This document shows positions 45,718-57,617 of a DNA stretch of 64,000 nt, piece after piece (positions within the stretch are counted from its first letter, which is position 1; each line of letters starts with the position of its first letter). The notes beneath the pieces are model-generated. The model searched no databases. It saw nothing but the letters and a program-made list of their open reading frames with translations, and was not told where the DNA came from. Source of the stretch: Naematelia aurantialba (lineage: Eukaryota > Basidiomycota > Tremellomycetes > Tremellales > Naemateliaceae); assembly GCA_021527695.1 (NCBI GenBank), contig JAKFAO010000006.1:992001-1056000 (forward strand), written 5' to 3'. The translations under genes were made by a program, and so were the position numbers.

Positions 45718-45897
45718 AGGGCGAGATTGTATAGTGTACATGCTGGCGAAATTATATATGCAACAATACCCGATACCGCGCCGTCTCCGCCTGTGTCGTG
45801 CTCTGCCGAGCATGCCCTCGTATTCTATTCCAGTAATCTGGGATTAGACCTAGTACAGTACCTAGTACCTAGTACCTGGTGGTCTGGCAGCCTTGGC

Positions 45898-48174
45898 CTA
45901 GCCTGTCAAGACCCAGCCTGTCCTCTGGGCCAGAGCCAGCGCGAGGACAAGGACAAATAGGGCAATCACGACGTCGAGCCATACGGGGGCCGAGCGCTCC
46001 CGCTTGGCCGTTGCGAGCAGTGCGCCGTCGGGCGCCTTGCCGTCGGGGACGTACTCGGCCCATATTCTGCCATCGCGGGCGACGGCAAATACCCTGCCTC
46101 GAGCGGGGTACGGCCCCAGAGGGGGATACTGCGCTTCAAACGAGGGGGTTGGGGCGAGGGTGTGGGCGTGATGCCTGGTGTTGCCGCTGTGGTTGTTGTT
46201 GCCGTTGTTGTTGCCGTTGTTGTTGCCGTTGTTGTCGATGTTGTTGTCGTTGTTGTCGTCGTCGTCGACGTTGCCGCTGCCGTTGACAGTGCTGGTATCG
46301 ACGCCGACCTGCTGGCGGATGATCAAGCCGCGTTCGGGCGGCGCTTCATCGGCCGGAACAAACACGCACCGCCCGTCGTGCGTCGCGGCTGTAGGCAGAG
46401 TGTAGTAGTGCGTTCCAGGGCAGGGCGGGTAGATTCCCTCGGCGATACGCACCGCGTTGGACGGGGCCAGGGCGGGCGCGAACCGCTGCACGGTGAATGC
46501 TGGTGTGGGCGATGTAGACAGCACGGATGGAGGGGAGGTTGTAGAGGATGTGGACGATGTGGAGGTTGTGGAGACGTTGCCTGGCGTGGAGGTTGCGGAC
46601 GACGTAGATGACGTGGAGGTTGTGGACGATGTGGACGACGTACTTGACGTGGATGCTACGGGGACGGGGAGGACATACCACCGCTCGTTGGCGGGTGTGA
46701 ACGGCGGTGTAGTAGTAGGCAGGGGAGGGAGGGGGACGAGGCCGGGCAGAGGGGCGGTGTTGGGAAAGAGGCGGACCAGGCGAGCAGGCGGGCTGACGGA
46801 CGGGTCGTAGCGCACCCAAAGCCCGCTTGGAGATACGTTCACGGGCGGGCTTGGCTCGTTGACGCTGTTCACGCCGTTGACAGAGTTCACGCCGTTCAAG
46901 CTGTTCACGCTGTTCACACCGTTCACGGGTCGTCTGGACCCAGGCGGTCTGGCCTCTACGCGTATCGGATCAGCGAGCGGGTCCGTCGGCAGTCGCTCAT
47001 TTGAAGAGGCCGTAGAATCTGGCTGTCCGAGCTCGTTCGAGAGCAGGAGCACTGATCGCCCTGCCTCGTTCGAGTCGGTGGGTCTCGACACGGTCAGAGG
47101 GGGCGTGTCTTGTGGCTCGGTGGGCTGTGGTTGGGTGGGCTGTGGTTGTGGACAGGGTCGCTGTGGCTCCGTCGGCTGTGGCGCGACTGGCGCCGGCCGC
47201 TCCGTCGATGACAACGACAACCACGACTGCGACGACGACGCCAGAGCAGGGGCAGGGCCAGAAGATGCTCCTGCCCCATCGACCATACTCGCGTCTCCTG
47301 GACTCGTCGCCTTCTCTTCCAACTTGTCGGGCAGCAGCTCGACGTTCTTCACTTTGCACGTCGGACACACCCACTCCCTAGACCTACTCGCGTCAGCAGT
47401 CCGTAAGAGCCCTCGCTCTTTCCCCAACGCATGCAACGCACAGTCTGGCCAATCGCTGTCGTTCGGCCTTGGAGTAGTCTAGCGCTCCGATCGCCGACAG
47501 CGCTTCGCCCGTCTGCATCCAAAAGCTCCTCAGGCCGGTGATGGCTAACGTCGTCAGCGTTGATCTCATGTCTTACCGCGCATCGCACACCAAAGATGGA
47601 CGACAGGGGACCCAGCTCACCTGTCCGGACGCCCCACGCAGGCTGCCATGAGCCGGCATGGAAGGATGTGAGACCATCTATGCAGATCTGCCTATCAGCG
47701 CCCCGACTCGTCCTGGTCCACACCTTCTTGCCCAGCTCGAAACGCCCATTGGGGGTCATGAGGATGATATCCGGTGCTGACATTGGATAACTCGGCGGCA
47801 GCAGGATCCGCAGGTGGTACAGCCCTGCCAGCATCAGCATGCTTCCCTTTCCCAATATCTCTCGTTGATCGTCCTGTTCCCTCCCCCCTCGTTATTCGCC
47901 CCCGTTGTTCGCCCGCAACCCCACAGGCATAGACGATGCAGACTCACCCCCGTCGTACTCGCTGTCTGCGACTCCACGCAGCGTGCAGTGCCATTCAAAG
48001 ATATCGCTCTGCCGTCAACCCCGTCCTTTCTGCTGCACCCACCTCGAGGGGACCGGCGACAAAGTCGTCCTCTTCCGGCTTGGACAGCTCGCTGGCCTCT
48101 TGCATGATGCGCTTCACGGCTGTCGAGCGGAGGTTGACCTTTGGCCGTGCTGAGCTGCTCGATGCTGCCGACAT
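45898..48174 (-). CDS. UBC6: Ubc6-type tail-anchored ubiquitin-conjugating enzyme (E2)
   Basis: Six exons (48174-48043, 48008-47948, 47824-47724, 47687-47621, 47544-47442, 47377-45898) join in phase to 647 aa. The UBC fold reads VKRIMQEASELSK, DIFEWHCTLRG, YHLRILLPPSYPMSAPD, ILMTPNGRFELGKKICIDG with the active Cys in KKICID, then FHAGSWQPAWGVRTAITGLRS. A CPTC pair follows (EWVCPTCKVKNVELLP). The C-terminus is one hydrophobic segment, WLDVVIALFVLVLALALA, fitting a tail anchor in the ER membrane, where Ubc6 works in ERAD. Unusually, ~400 residues of low-complexity linker (VNSVNG, TSSTSST and NNGNNN repeats) separate the catalytic domain from the anchor, about double the family's usual length. 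Confidence 0.92.
46185..46275. repeat. 'gttgttgcc' repeat encoding Asn-Gly run in UBC6 linker
   Basis: A GTT-rich microsatellite that gives poly-Asn with Gly and Asp interruptions on the minus strand. Confidence 0.8.
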
Positions 48175-48432
48175 CTTGCCTCTTTGTCTCTGAGAGAATG
48201 CAGCACTGCTCCACTACTCCCCTTGGATTGTCTCGGTGGCAACGAGTGACTGTCATCTAGGGGTCATCTCATCGGGTAAATGCCGAAGTTTTCCCGGCAG
48301 CATTGACTTTCCAACTCCCATCTGCTGGTTTCTGTTTACAATAATACCTCCATCGCTCCATATACCGCTCTTTTGGTCTCATCCACGGCTCGCAGTGCAG
48401 TAGCACGACACTTACCGGCCCTCGGGCCTACC
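48175..48432. promoter_or_regulatory. Divergent UBC6 / HAP3 promoter region
   Basis: 258 bp shared by two divergent genes; no specific binding site could be assigned. Confidence 0.4.
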
Positions 48433-49310
48433 ATGTCCCTCTCTCCCCCGATTGGCACATCGACCGCCCTCCCTCCGCCGCAGCAGCAGATCACGCTTCC
48501 CAGCCTCGCGCCGGTCGGGACATCTGGGAAACCGCTTTCGGCCCCTCCCGCAGCGCCAGATCTCCCGTTCACCGATGCCCAGGTCGAGGAGTTCCGCGAG
48601 CAGGACCGATGGCTGCCGGTGAGTGGAGGGCGGCTCTGTTCTTCATCTTGTTCTGTTTCTCTTGCTGTTTCCATTTCTCTTCCTGTTTCTGTTTCTCTTG
48701 CAGTTCTTTTTCTTGCCGTTCTGTTTCCTTGCTGTTTCTGTTTCTCTTGCTGTTGTTTCCTTGCTGTTTCTGCTCCCTTGCTGTTCTGTCTCCCTTACTC
48801 TCCTGCTACCGTCTCAGAATCAACCAATTACTCTTGAACTGACGCGAGCAGATTGCAAATGTCGCGCGGATCATGAAAAATGCTCTGCCGGGCTCGGCAA
48901 AGGTCTCGAAGGAGGCCAAGGAGTGTGTCCAGGAATGCGTGTCCGAGTTCATCAGCTTCATCGTGCGTCTTTACTTATTCGGGTCGTTGGGGTGTCTGAG
49001 TCGTCGAATATCCGGATGCTTTGGACCATCTGGATTTGTCTGGACGGAACAATCAGCCAGTGTTGGAACAATCAGCCTCAGCCAGCGATGGTAACATGGG
49101 CTGACCGGCAGACATCCGAGGCGGCGGAAAAGTGTTTAAACGAGAAACGGAAAACCATCAACGGGGAAGACATACTCACCTCGATGCGGGCGCTCGGATT
49201 CGACAACTACGAGGGCGTGCTGAAAGTCTACCTAGCGAAATTCAGAGAGGTAAGTTGCTCGGTCGGACTGTTGGATCGGGACTACTTGGAGACAGAGAGA
49301 CACACACAGG

Positions 49311-49344
<34 letters not shown>

Positions 49345-49519
49345 GGGAGAGGAAGTGAGAGAGGCGAGGGGAGTCGAGTCGTGTTGACGGACCTAGCATC
49401 AGATCAACCAAGCAAGACAGCGGGTGGACGACGATTCCCTCGAAGACGATCACGATAGCAAACGCAAGCGGAAGAAGGGTGTGGACGCACGGACAAAGCG
49501 CAGCAAGCAGGAGGAATAG
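48433..49519 (+). CDS. HAP3: CCAAT-binding factor subunit Hap3/NF-YB
   Basis: Four exons (48433-48618, 48852-48962, 49112-49249, 49403-49519) join in phase to 183 aa. The histone-fold core is almost invariant: [74 protein letters not shown] and [12 protein letters not shown] Pro-rich N-terminus and a basic tail ([16 protein letters not shown]) flank it. With NF-YC/Hap5 and NF-YA/Hap2 it binds CCAAT boxes. Intron 1 (233 nt) is a pyrimidine-rich array of 'ctgtttctcttgc'-like units, and intron 3 contains a (GA)n run (about 49312-49345). Confidence 0.95.
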
Positions 49520-49546
49520 TGTCAACGGGGATCACATTGTATCAGA

Positions 49547-49612
49547 ACATGCATTGTACGAGGACATGCATTGTAGCAGGACATGCATTGTAGCAGGACA
49601 TGCATTGTAATG
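49547..49612. repeat. 17-nt tandem repeat, four units
   Basis: Unit acatgcattgtagcagg repeated about four times between the convergent HAP3 and LTN1 stops. The AT-rich 'tgcattgta' core could serve in 3' end formation, but that is inference. Confidence 0.85.
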
Positions 49613-49745
49613 TCTAGAATTCGGGGTTCGAATATCTAGGATGACCGCGAAAAATGCTCGACGGTGAAGTCTAGTACGACCTCCAAACAATGCTCGACGG
49701 TGTTGTGCATACTGACGTTGGAAGCATAATGACTTTGGAATCATG

Positions 49746-52700
49746 CTAGAACAACGCTCGACACAGTGGACAGCTGGAAGAATGCGACGAGTTGAACCAT
49801 TTGAACAGACACGACGCGTGGAACCGGTTCTTGCACGTCCGACACGGCTTGGTCGGCAACGTCCGGTCCGTGAGCGATATGATCCTGTCATTTCAGCACG
49901 GCCCTCGTCCCCGTCCTCGTCCTGCAACTCACGAATAACAAATGGCACACTCTACCACGCCTTCAAAGTGCAGCGCCACGTTCTTCTTGAACACCGTCAG
50001 CGCCTCGAGGATCAGGCCATTCTGCACTGGTCAGTCTTTCCCCCCGTCGCCAAATGGCCAGCGCCTACCCTAGACGTAATGGTCTGTTGCACCGACATCA
50101 ACCACCCTCTCCACTTGTTCTCCGGTACCCCTACCCGCCGCAGATCCCGCACTTCCACGCCTCGTAAGGGAAACTCCGCTGGGAGGCGGATCCCGATCTC
50201 CATCGGCTGCTCATCCACCACGTAGCTCGCAATCGCCTCGGATCCCCCCGATGTTCCCGCAGCGACGGTCGCACCCCCGCCTTGCGCGATCCGGACATTC
50301 AACCCCTCTTCTGTGAGCTGCGCCATGGCGCGCGGTTCGCGCAGCGCCGAAAACTCGAGCGCGATGATGGTGGGCGAGTAGTGACGCGCGGTGAATGCCA
50401 GCAACGACATGGACAGCTGACGATCCTTGAGCGACTCGTAGTATGTACGCATTGCCGAGGGGATCGTGACTAGTGCACGGTAGAACACATGCGACGCTAG
50501 AGGGACAAGATCCGCATGCTCGTCCAGTTGCAACACTGTCATCAGCATTTACGACTAGAGCGACTTACGATCAGGATAAAACTCTTCCACCGCATACGAG
50601 CTTGCGGGGAAATTCCATGCGCCCACTTCCGATACACCCAGCATAGCGAACAGCATCGGCAAGAGGCAGTCGGTGATCAGTTTCGATGAGTTGAGCTGAT
50701 CCAGATATGCCCATCGCAACGTGCGAGACTAGATATCAGCCATCGTTCATTGCTAAAACTAACAGCATCTTCAAAGTGGTCCAATATAGCCATCCACGCC
50801 AGTAATTGTCCCAGGATCTGAATGTCAGCACAGCATATGACAAAAACATACAGTCTCAATCTTCGCCTCATACCAGTCCACCGCGGCCCCCTTTTCCACT
50901 ATCCCAACCAGTTGTTCTGGCAGAGTGATGGCCTTTTCATGCTTGCCTTCGTCATCCACGATCGCAGTCTCGACCTCCAGAACGAGTGCCAACGTCCTGC
51001 GACGGACAACTTGGTTGAGTATCCGATAGGCTGTACACTGTACTGCAGTCGATGAAGACAGGCGCAAGAGATCGCACAGCTCTGACATACCAATATCACC
51101 GATGGCATCTTCGGTGATATCATTTATCAGGTCCAAGATCAGAGCTTGAATGAGCTGAAGAGGCACAGAGTGTGCTAAACATCAGCTAGGCTCCACACAG
51201 CACTCACCATCCCGGCACTGAAGGAAGAGCTTGAGCACCAGAGACAAGTGTGTCTGCTTCCCGGTCCAAAGCGCCCGTAGCGACTTGTTTGTCACACAGA
51301 GATCGCGAATCTGCTGCAGTAACAGCAGCGATTGGTACAACAGGCAGTAAGTCTCCGGCTCGTCTAACGATGATCCCTATCGTCAGAGCCGCTGGGACGC
51401 ATCAACTCACCTCCAAGCCGCTTTCTACCAGATCAAAGATCGAGTCCCAATGGGCCCCGCTCAGATCTTGTACGATGGGTGCGAGAGAGGTGTAGATCTC
51501 AGCGATTCTGTATTCGATCTCCTCCGCTAGGTCATCGGCGTCGTCCGAGGTGAGCCATCCGCTGACATGACGCAGCACAAATACCGCTCGCTGTTGGGGT
51601 AGAAAGACCGAGGCGGCATCGGCTGGCGGCGAGGAGGCCACCAGCAGACGCAGTGCAGGAATACCCTTGGTGTTCGCTTGAGCAGCAGGGATCCCGGTCA
51701 ACGAATTCGCCAGGCGATTTTGAGCTGTTTCAAAGGGCTTGGTATCGAGCAGTAAAGACTTGATGGCAAGGAAGATCGCTTGCGCCAATGCCGGGACTGC
51801 ACCAATCAGCAGTACTCATCCAGCCACTCACGTTTGTCCGATTGGCGCATTGCATAATTCAACCACACCTCGGCTTCAGTCTCGCTTGCTCCACTCTGTC
51901 TCAGATGCCTACTCAGAACGTCTCGGAAGGTTCGCGCCGCCACATCGTGTTCAATGTCGCGTTGTAGCGTGGCCAGCAATGACTGCAAAAAGTCTGCGTC
52001 GTTTGCTGGTGGACCACGCAGATGCTGGATGGTGGCGGTATGCCATGCAGTAGGAACTTCATCTAGCGGGGACAGGGCAAACGACAGCGATCCCTCGACT
52101 TCGCGTACCAGGTCGGCAAGATGCGACAATGAAACCTCCGCCGAGTATAGGCCGCGAGAAGCACCGGGCACAGCCTGTGCATCTAATGCCAGAGCTCGGG
52201 CGATCAGGGCTGTACGCAAAAGCTCAGCATCTTGTGCCAGTCGTCGATCGGCCTGGAAGAGCGCCAAGATTGCCTCGACATATCGGGCTGCGATGGATCG
52301 TCCTGCCGAGTCGAAATTCGATGAGCGAGAGATAGCCTCCTCAGGATGTTCATTGAATGGGATCAGAGGATCAACGATTGGCAGCGAGACATGCGGTTGG
52401 CGTTGTGCGATGGAGAAGATATTCTCGGAAATGGTCTCGACAGAAGGCAAGAGGCGATGAGCGGCTTCTTTCGCGGTCAAGCGCGTTTCGTCGCCCACAG
52501 TCGTCACCAACGCAACATCGACCAAGACACCAGGGCTAAGGGTCAGTTTGATCGAGCGCCCCACTCACCTGACACGACAAGACAGCTGACCGAGCAAACT
52601 TGCTAAGTCCTCAAAGACTCTGCTGGAAAGAATCGCCTGATCTGGCGGAGACAGTGTCCTAGTTGACATCCAGATATCCGTGGCTGCCAATGGAGGGTGA

Positions 52701-55547
52701 ATCCCGGATGACCGTGGTAAGACCACCACTAAATGATGTACGGCGACCAATGCTTGAATGTAAACATCTGAGGTAATGATGTCGTGTAATGCCTCCTTTG
52801 CATATACTGCAAACACTTGCAGCGAAGCGTCCGGTATCTCACCGCCACCGATCGTCAACAGGTCGACCACAGAATCATGCAAGCTAGTTGCGGCCAGTGC
52901 CAAAACGGTGTGCAGAGCGTCGGTGGACAGATATGCTAAATGGTCAGTCTCGCTTCAAATGATACTTACTCTTCTTGCCCATACATGCCGAAGCCACAGA
53001 TATGGCGGCGGTATCACCCGCAAGAGCAGCCTGAACGGCTTCCTCGGCTACGGCGTCCAGCGATCCCTCTGTAAGAAGGGGCGAAGACTCCAGGTTCATG
53101 ACTGATGTTGCAAGGTCAAAACGAGTCTGGCGAAGCACAGATGGGGAATCGATCAGAGCCCAGATTGTGTTGCTTGCCTGTGGGCTTGATGCAGAGGTAG
53201 CAACAGCGTGACAAAATGAAACGGCGAGTTCCGCTGGTAGACTCAAGAGGGAATTCGCTTGGGACTGCAAATATGAGGCGATTTCCTGGCCTGTCAGCGC
53301 ATGCGAAGATGAAGACTTACCGAGTGAGTCTCCTCCTTCACCAACGATGCATGACTCGATAGTATGCGCGTCAAAACTTCCACATGTATCGCCTGGGTAC
53401 TGCAGCTCAAGTGAGTCGCGCAAGATTTTGCGAGATCCGAGATGACCTCATCGACGCCGCGACCTATCGAATCGATTGCGTTGGACGCCTTGACGGTCTC
53501 CAGGATAGGCAAGGCTCTGGGCAGGATCTGCTCGACAGATGGCCCTTCTGGAGGGAAGCACTCTTTCAGAAGGACTTCTCCAACGATGGACAACAGGCCC
53601 TCTGCAAGACTCGAGTCGATTGCAGTGATTCGTGCGAGCGCTTCTCCAAAGATTCCAGCCTCCGTTTCTGAGCCTGAGACGCCTCTTCTTCTGCCGGCTT
53701 TGCCGCCCCACTGCAGTACACCTTCTTTCCAGGCCCGCTCTCCAAGCTGATCGTTGACCAGCCATCGTGCTGTATCGTGACCATTCCTCCTCCAAGACTT
53801 GCCGACGAGGTAGACTATACAGTCGACCGCATCCCGAAAGAATGCTTGAAATGCAGAGAAAACCCCGGGTAGGGAGTGCGTGGAGAGAAGCCTCGCATCG
53901 ACAGGTGCCCACAAGTGCGAGAAGAGGTTTTGCAGCGCAAGAGACGGCGCTGAGTCTAGGGGGAGGAGGGTATCGGGCAAGGTGGAGATGATCACAACAA
54001 GAAGCGGGTAAGTGAGGTGAGGGACAGCGGGACATGTGGTCGAGATGAAATCGAGCAAGGCCTCGAAGTAAGGGGACGAGGTCAGCGTGACAGCTGGCTG
54101 GCGATGTGAATCATCAGCCTCCGGTCCATCTTCCTCGTCGGCTTCTTCCGCGTCGGTATCGTCTTCCTGCCCGTTGTCATCTCCTTCATCTTCAGCTTCT
54201 TCAATCAGGACCTCTTCTTCCAGTGCAGCGATGGTCCATGCTTCGCGGTTTTCTGAAATGATCAACAGAAGTCGAAACATCAGCTCACTGCTCAGAAATT
54301 TGACGACTGCTGATCCAGCCGTCTCCCAGACAGCTGGCTCCTGTTCAGCCCAACAGGCCCCCAAAACAGCACTCGATAATGTCCTTAGTAATGCAGGCTT
54401 TTCAACTTCGTGTGGGCGATGATCGACGATGACAGACAGTAAAGAGTAGGCCGCTCGCCTGACAGGGGGCTGCCCGGCGCCGAGATTCGAGCCTCCAGGG
54501 TCGGACGATAATGCTGACCATAAAAGAGGATTCTCCAAGAGAGCGCGTAGCTCGTCGGTCCAATGTGTCCCATTGGCATCGAGCTGCTGTTCAAGCCATG
54601 AGAGCCCGACGAGCCCGCTCACGCGATACCGAGCCCACCGCTCCTCGGCCCGCTCTTCATCCTCAGCACTGGGCGTCGAAGGTGCTACTGGTTCAACCCT
54701 TGCCTTGCCCTTGGCGGCCTTGGACGGCGCTTGAGGAGTGGAAGCGACTGGTGCTGGGTAGATCTCGTCATGTAGCGAGACCGGATCCAGAATGGAGAGG
54801 GACAGGAACCCGACAAGCGTAGAGAGCTGAGAAGTCAAATCAATTTTGCCGCCTGCTGGCGTCCATGAGGTGGACTCTGCCCAGCTCCGAAGCCCGGCAC
54901 CTCCGGCTCGTTTCCCCTCTTCCAAGGCAGCCTGAAGCCATGAGCCAATGACATCGCGGTTCTGAGTGCCAGGGAGCAAACCCAGTGCGAGGGTATCGAT
55001 GATCGCGGCGCGTATCGATGGGATACACAGGAGGTCGGCATGTAGCTGTAGAGCGGCGCTGCGATGAAAGGGTGACTGCAAGAGGCTCGCCAGGTTGTGC
55101 ATCTGCAATCAGCGGCCTCCTCGCCAGAGGGCTCACCCAGACAGGAACAGCACTCAGCAGTGCCGACTCCTTGACGTCTAGCTCTATCTCGTCTCCTGTC
55201 TTGGCCAGAATCACCGACACCCAACCTTCCTTGAGGTCTTCCAACCCTTTCCGCCTAGTCACATCGTCCTTCTTCCCCAATCTCCGTAACACCACCACCA
55301 GCTCTGGAGGCAGCGTTCTCGCCAGTCCCTGCCCATCGAGGGGATCAGGGATAGGCGGTGCCGGTGGTTTGGGTGGAGGAATGTACTGCTTGATCTTTGG
55401 CAGAGCTTTGCGCTGGGCCTTGCTCAGCTTCTTGCCCTTGGGCTGATGCTGAGCTGTTTCCGGGTCGTCGCCATCGGGTGTCGTCGACTTTTTGGCGTGT
55501 TTCTGGCGAGTCGCTTTGGATGCTGATGACTTTGAGGGCTTGGGCAT
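49746..55547 (-). CDS. LTN1: E3 ubiquitin ligase listerin (Ltn1/Rkr1)
   Basis: The gene starts at the ATG at 55547 (exon 55547-55137, next exon 55102-53321) and runs through about a dozen exons to the RING exon 49884-49746. The N-terminus is basic ([11 protein letters not shown]), then has the family's opening HEAT region [28 protein letters not shown] very long alpha-helical repeat follows. Near the end come an RWD-like part ([18 protein letters not shown]) and a RING-CH finger: [33 protein letters not shown] and SCPLCRALF, all eight ligands present. Listerin ubiquitinates nascent chains on stalled 60S ribosomes. Length (~1,700-1,800 aa) fits the family. An acidic insert ([18 protein letters not shown]) is in the second exon. 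Internal splice sites were checked only in part. Confidence 0.92.
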
Positions 55548-55761
55548 CGTTGTGCTCCCCCCGCCGCCTAGCAAGTGAGTGACGGGAAGATGTGATTCGT
55601 AACACAAGACTCTACAAGGCGAGAATGATCCTTTTATTTTCGGTGACGTCTGGTTTGCAAGACCGCCTCCACTTTGCAGTCCACTCAACCAACAGTGGGT
55701 GACAGCGACAGCCTCGGCGTTGGCAGATGGTCTCTACACGTCGTGCTCAACGAACCTAGTC
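55548..55761. promoter_or_regulatory. Divergent LTN1 / DUF1917 promoter region
   Basis: 214 bp between start codons, the tightest divergent pair in the window. Confidence 0.4.
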
Positions 55762-57200
55762 ATGGCTGCGGAGGACAGGTACTTTTGGGCTCCTGGCGGC
55801 TCGACGACCCTCCGCGAATTCATAAAAAAGGTAGGACACTACAAGGACTGGTCAGGACTGACTGTGCTTTCAGAACCGCCCAGCGTTGGTAAACGAGGAC
55901 GAGACTCCCGTGGGCGTCTTTGCGGCACTGTAGAGCAAGGCTGATCGGTATCCAGTGGATCTGGGTCCAGGGTGTCAAGCGGGAGAAGAAGGATCCTGAG
56001 CAGGACAGCTCGGCGGATACAGCGGCAGCGCTGGGCGAGGCACAGAAGCAGTGTAGGCTCACTCTCAGACTTACGGCCGCTGCTCTGTTGACCGGCACAG
56101 TGACGAAACTTCAAGACCGCCTTCATTCGATCGAGGTACTTGTGTCTCCCCCTGGCTGTTCCGCCGAGACTGACAGAGACTCAGCACGACGACAAGATCC
56201 CCGTGCGGGCGAAGAAGGGGGACAAAAACAAGAAGGCACATCGCGACGAGGTGAGCATCCGGCACTTGGGGCAGCTGTGTCTCGGCTCATTTTCATGACC
56301 CGCAGGCACACAAAGAGACTACGGAAATCCTCCAAGCCATATCTGTAGCTCACGGGTGTACGACGGGGAAATGGTGTGTTTGGCACTTGGTCCTGCGCGG
56401 CTTCCCAGCCGACGTCGTCTTAGGCTGCTCTTCCCTCGCCATGCCGACGTCAATCGTACGTGGGCTACCATTGCGGAATCGGTCGCAGAGGGGCCGTTGC
56501 GAGAAGCGGGCGTGTACCTTGCCAAAGTGGCCCCTTCCTCAACTGGCGCTACCGAGGGATACGATGTACGCACTTGCTCATGTCTTGTCTTTGGAGACTA
56601 AACTACGAGCAGCCTACCCATCTTATATGCTGTTACATGGAAAACGTGTGCGACGAACGCAGCGTTAAAAAGGTAATCTCCCGAGGGAGTAGAGCTCATC
56701 GACAAGGTGCTTGAGACACTACTGAGATCTCATGGACTCGAACCTTCAGCCTGCAAGTCGGATCTTTACACGCTGGCGGGGATCGACTCAAATCACCCGA
56801 CCAAGTTGCGATCGTCTCTGTACCGCCCATCAGAGATGTTTACAAAAGACGAGATTGTCGTGAGGCTCCGGAACCGTCCGCTCGTCCGCTCACTGACTAC
56901 TCGCAGGCTATGAAGGAAGAGTACAATGCCAACAAGAAGGACCAGGCCGCCAAAGGCCACAACGGCGAGGGCGTCAAGGGGGATAACAACGACAACGGCG
57001 AGAGCGAGGATGTCGAGGACGAGAAAGGCGCCAAGAAGAAAGCGGCGTATATCATCCTGGAATCCGATTCAGATACCGAGCAGCCCATCCGAGAAGGGAA
57101 GCGTAAAGCCCACGCCGACGACTCTGAGACGCCCATAAACAAGGCGAAGAAGGCGGCGCCACTGAAAACGGCCCATGCCGCAGCATCCTCAGCAGCGTAA
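55762..57200 (+). CDS. DUF1917 (C11orf68/Bles03-like) protein
   Basis: Ten exons (55762-55830, 55874-55909, 55956-56052, 56101-56135, 56185-56250, 56306-56373, 56424-56565, 56613-56672, 56707-56859, 56907-57200) join in phase to 339 aa. Family features: ETPWIWVQGVK, TTEILQAISVAHGCTTGKWLL, FPRHADVNRTWATIAESVAE, GVYLAKVAP, THLICCYMENVCDERSVKKV, LLRSHGLEPSACKSDLYTLAG and HPTKLRSSLYRPSEM. This order matches DUF1917 proteins, small alpha/beta proteins related in fold to eIF4E-like proteins in animals; the role in fungi is unknown. The C-terminal ~95 residues are charged and disordered (KGDNNDNGESEDVEDEKGAK). The first in-frame ATG with a coding-like exon was taken as start. Confidence 0.87.
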
Positions 57201-57617
57201 GGCTGGCCGTTACCAAGATTGCGTGGTGCGCTGTGCTGACACGGGTAGTCTGCGGTACGCGGAAAACGATATCTTTGCGGGACCAGAAGGCGATGATGCC
57301 TCCGACTAGCAACCACTATCAACCGACTCGCACTACGCCGTCCTCACGTTGCTTCCATTGTACATGGTACTCTATATTGTCCATGGTACTGTATATTATT
57401 CATTCCGGAAGCCAGATTCAGTCTAGATCCCAAATTCATCAAGATACCAGACCCATTCGACCCATATACCCACATGCAAACCTGTATTTAATCGTCGTCA
57501 TAAGGCGAGGTGTGGACAGATCGCTGGCGTCTCTAGTCACGCACGACCCAGCCATGTATGGAAATGCATTTTCTGAAACAGTCGTGTTGATCCGCCCTGC
57601 CGTCTCCGGCCCTCCCA
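57201..57617. other. Convergent intergenic region
   Basis: 417 bp between convergent DUF1917 and VPS10 stops. A near-duplicate 'ttgtacatggtactctatattgtccatggtactgtata' stretch (57357-57395) is AT-rich and could hold 3' end signals. No gene was found. Confidence 0.45.

Noticed and set aside
49615..49650. 'ggggttcgaatatc' resembling a tRNA T-loop
   Set aside because: The T stem does not pair and no cloverleaf fits around it.
56728..56770. Possible tRNA T-arm (ggttcgagtcc on the minus strand)
   Set aside because: No matching acceptor, D or anticodon arms could be folded, and the stretch is coding exon of the DUF1917 gene.
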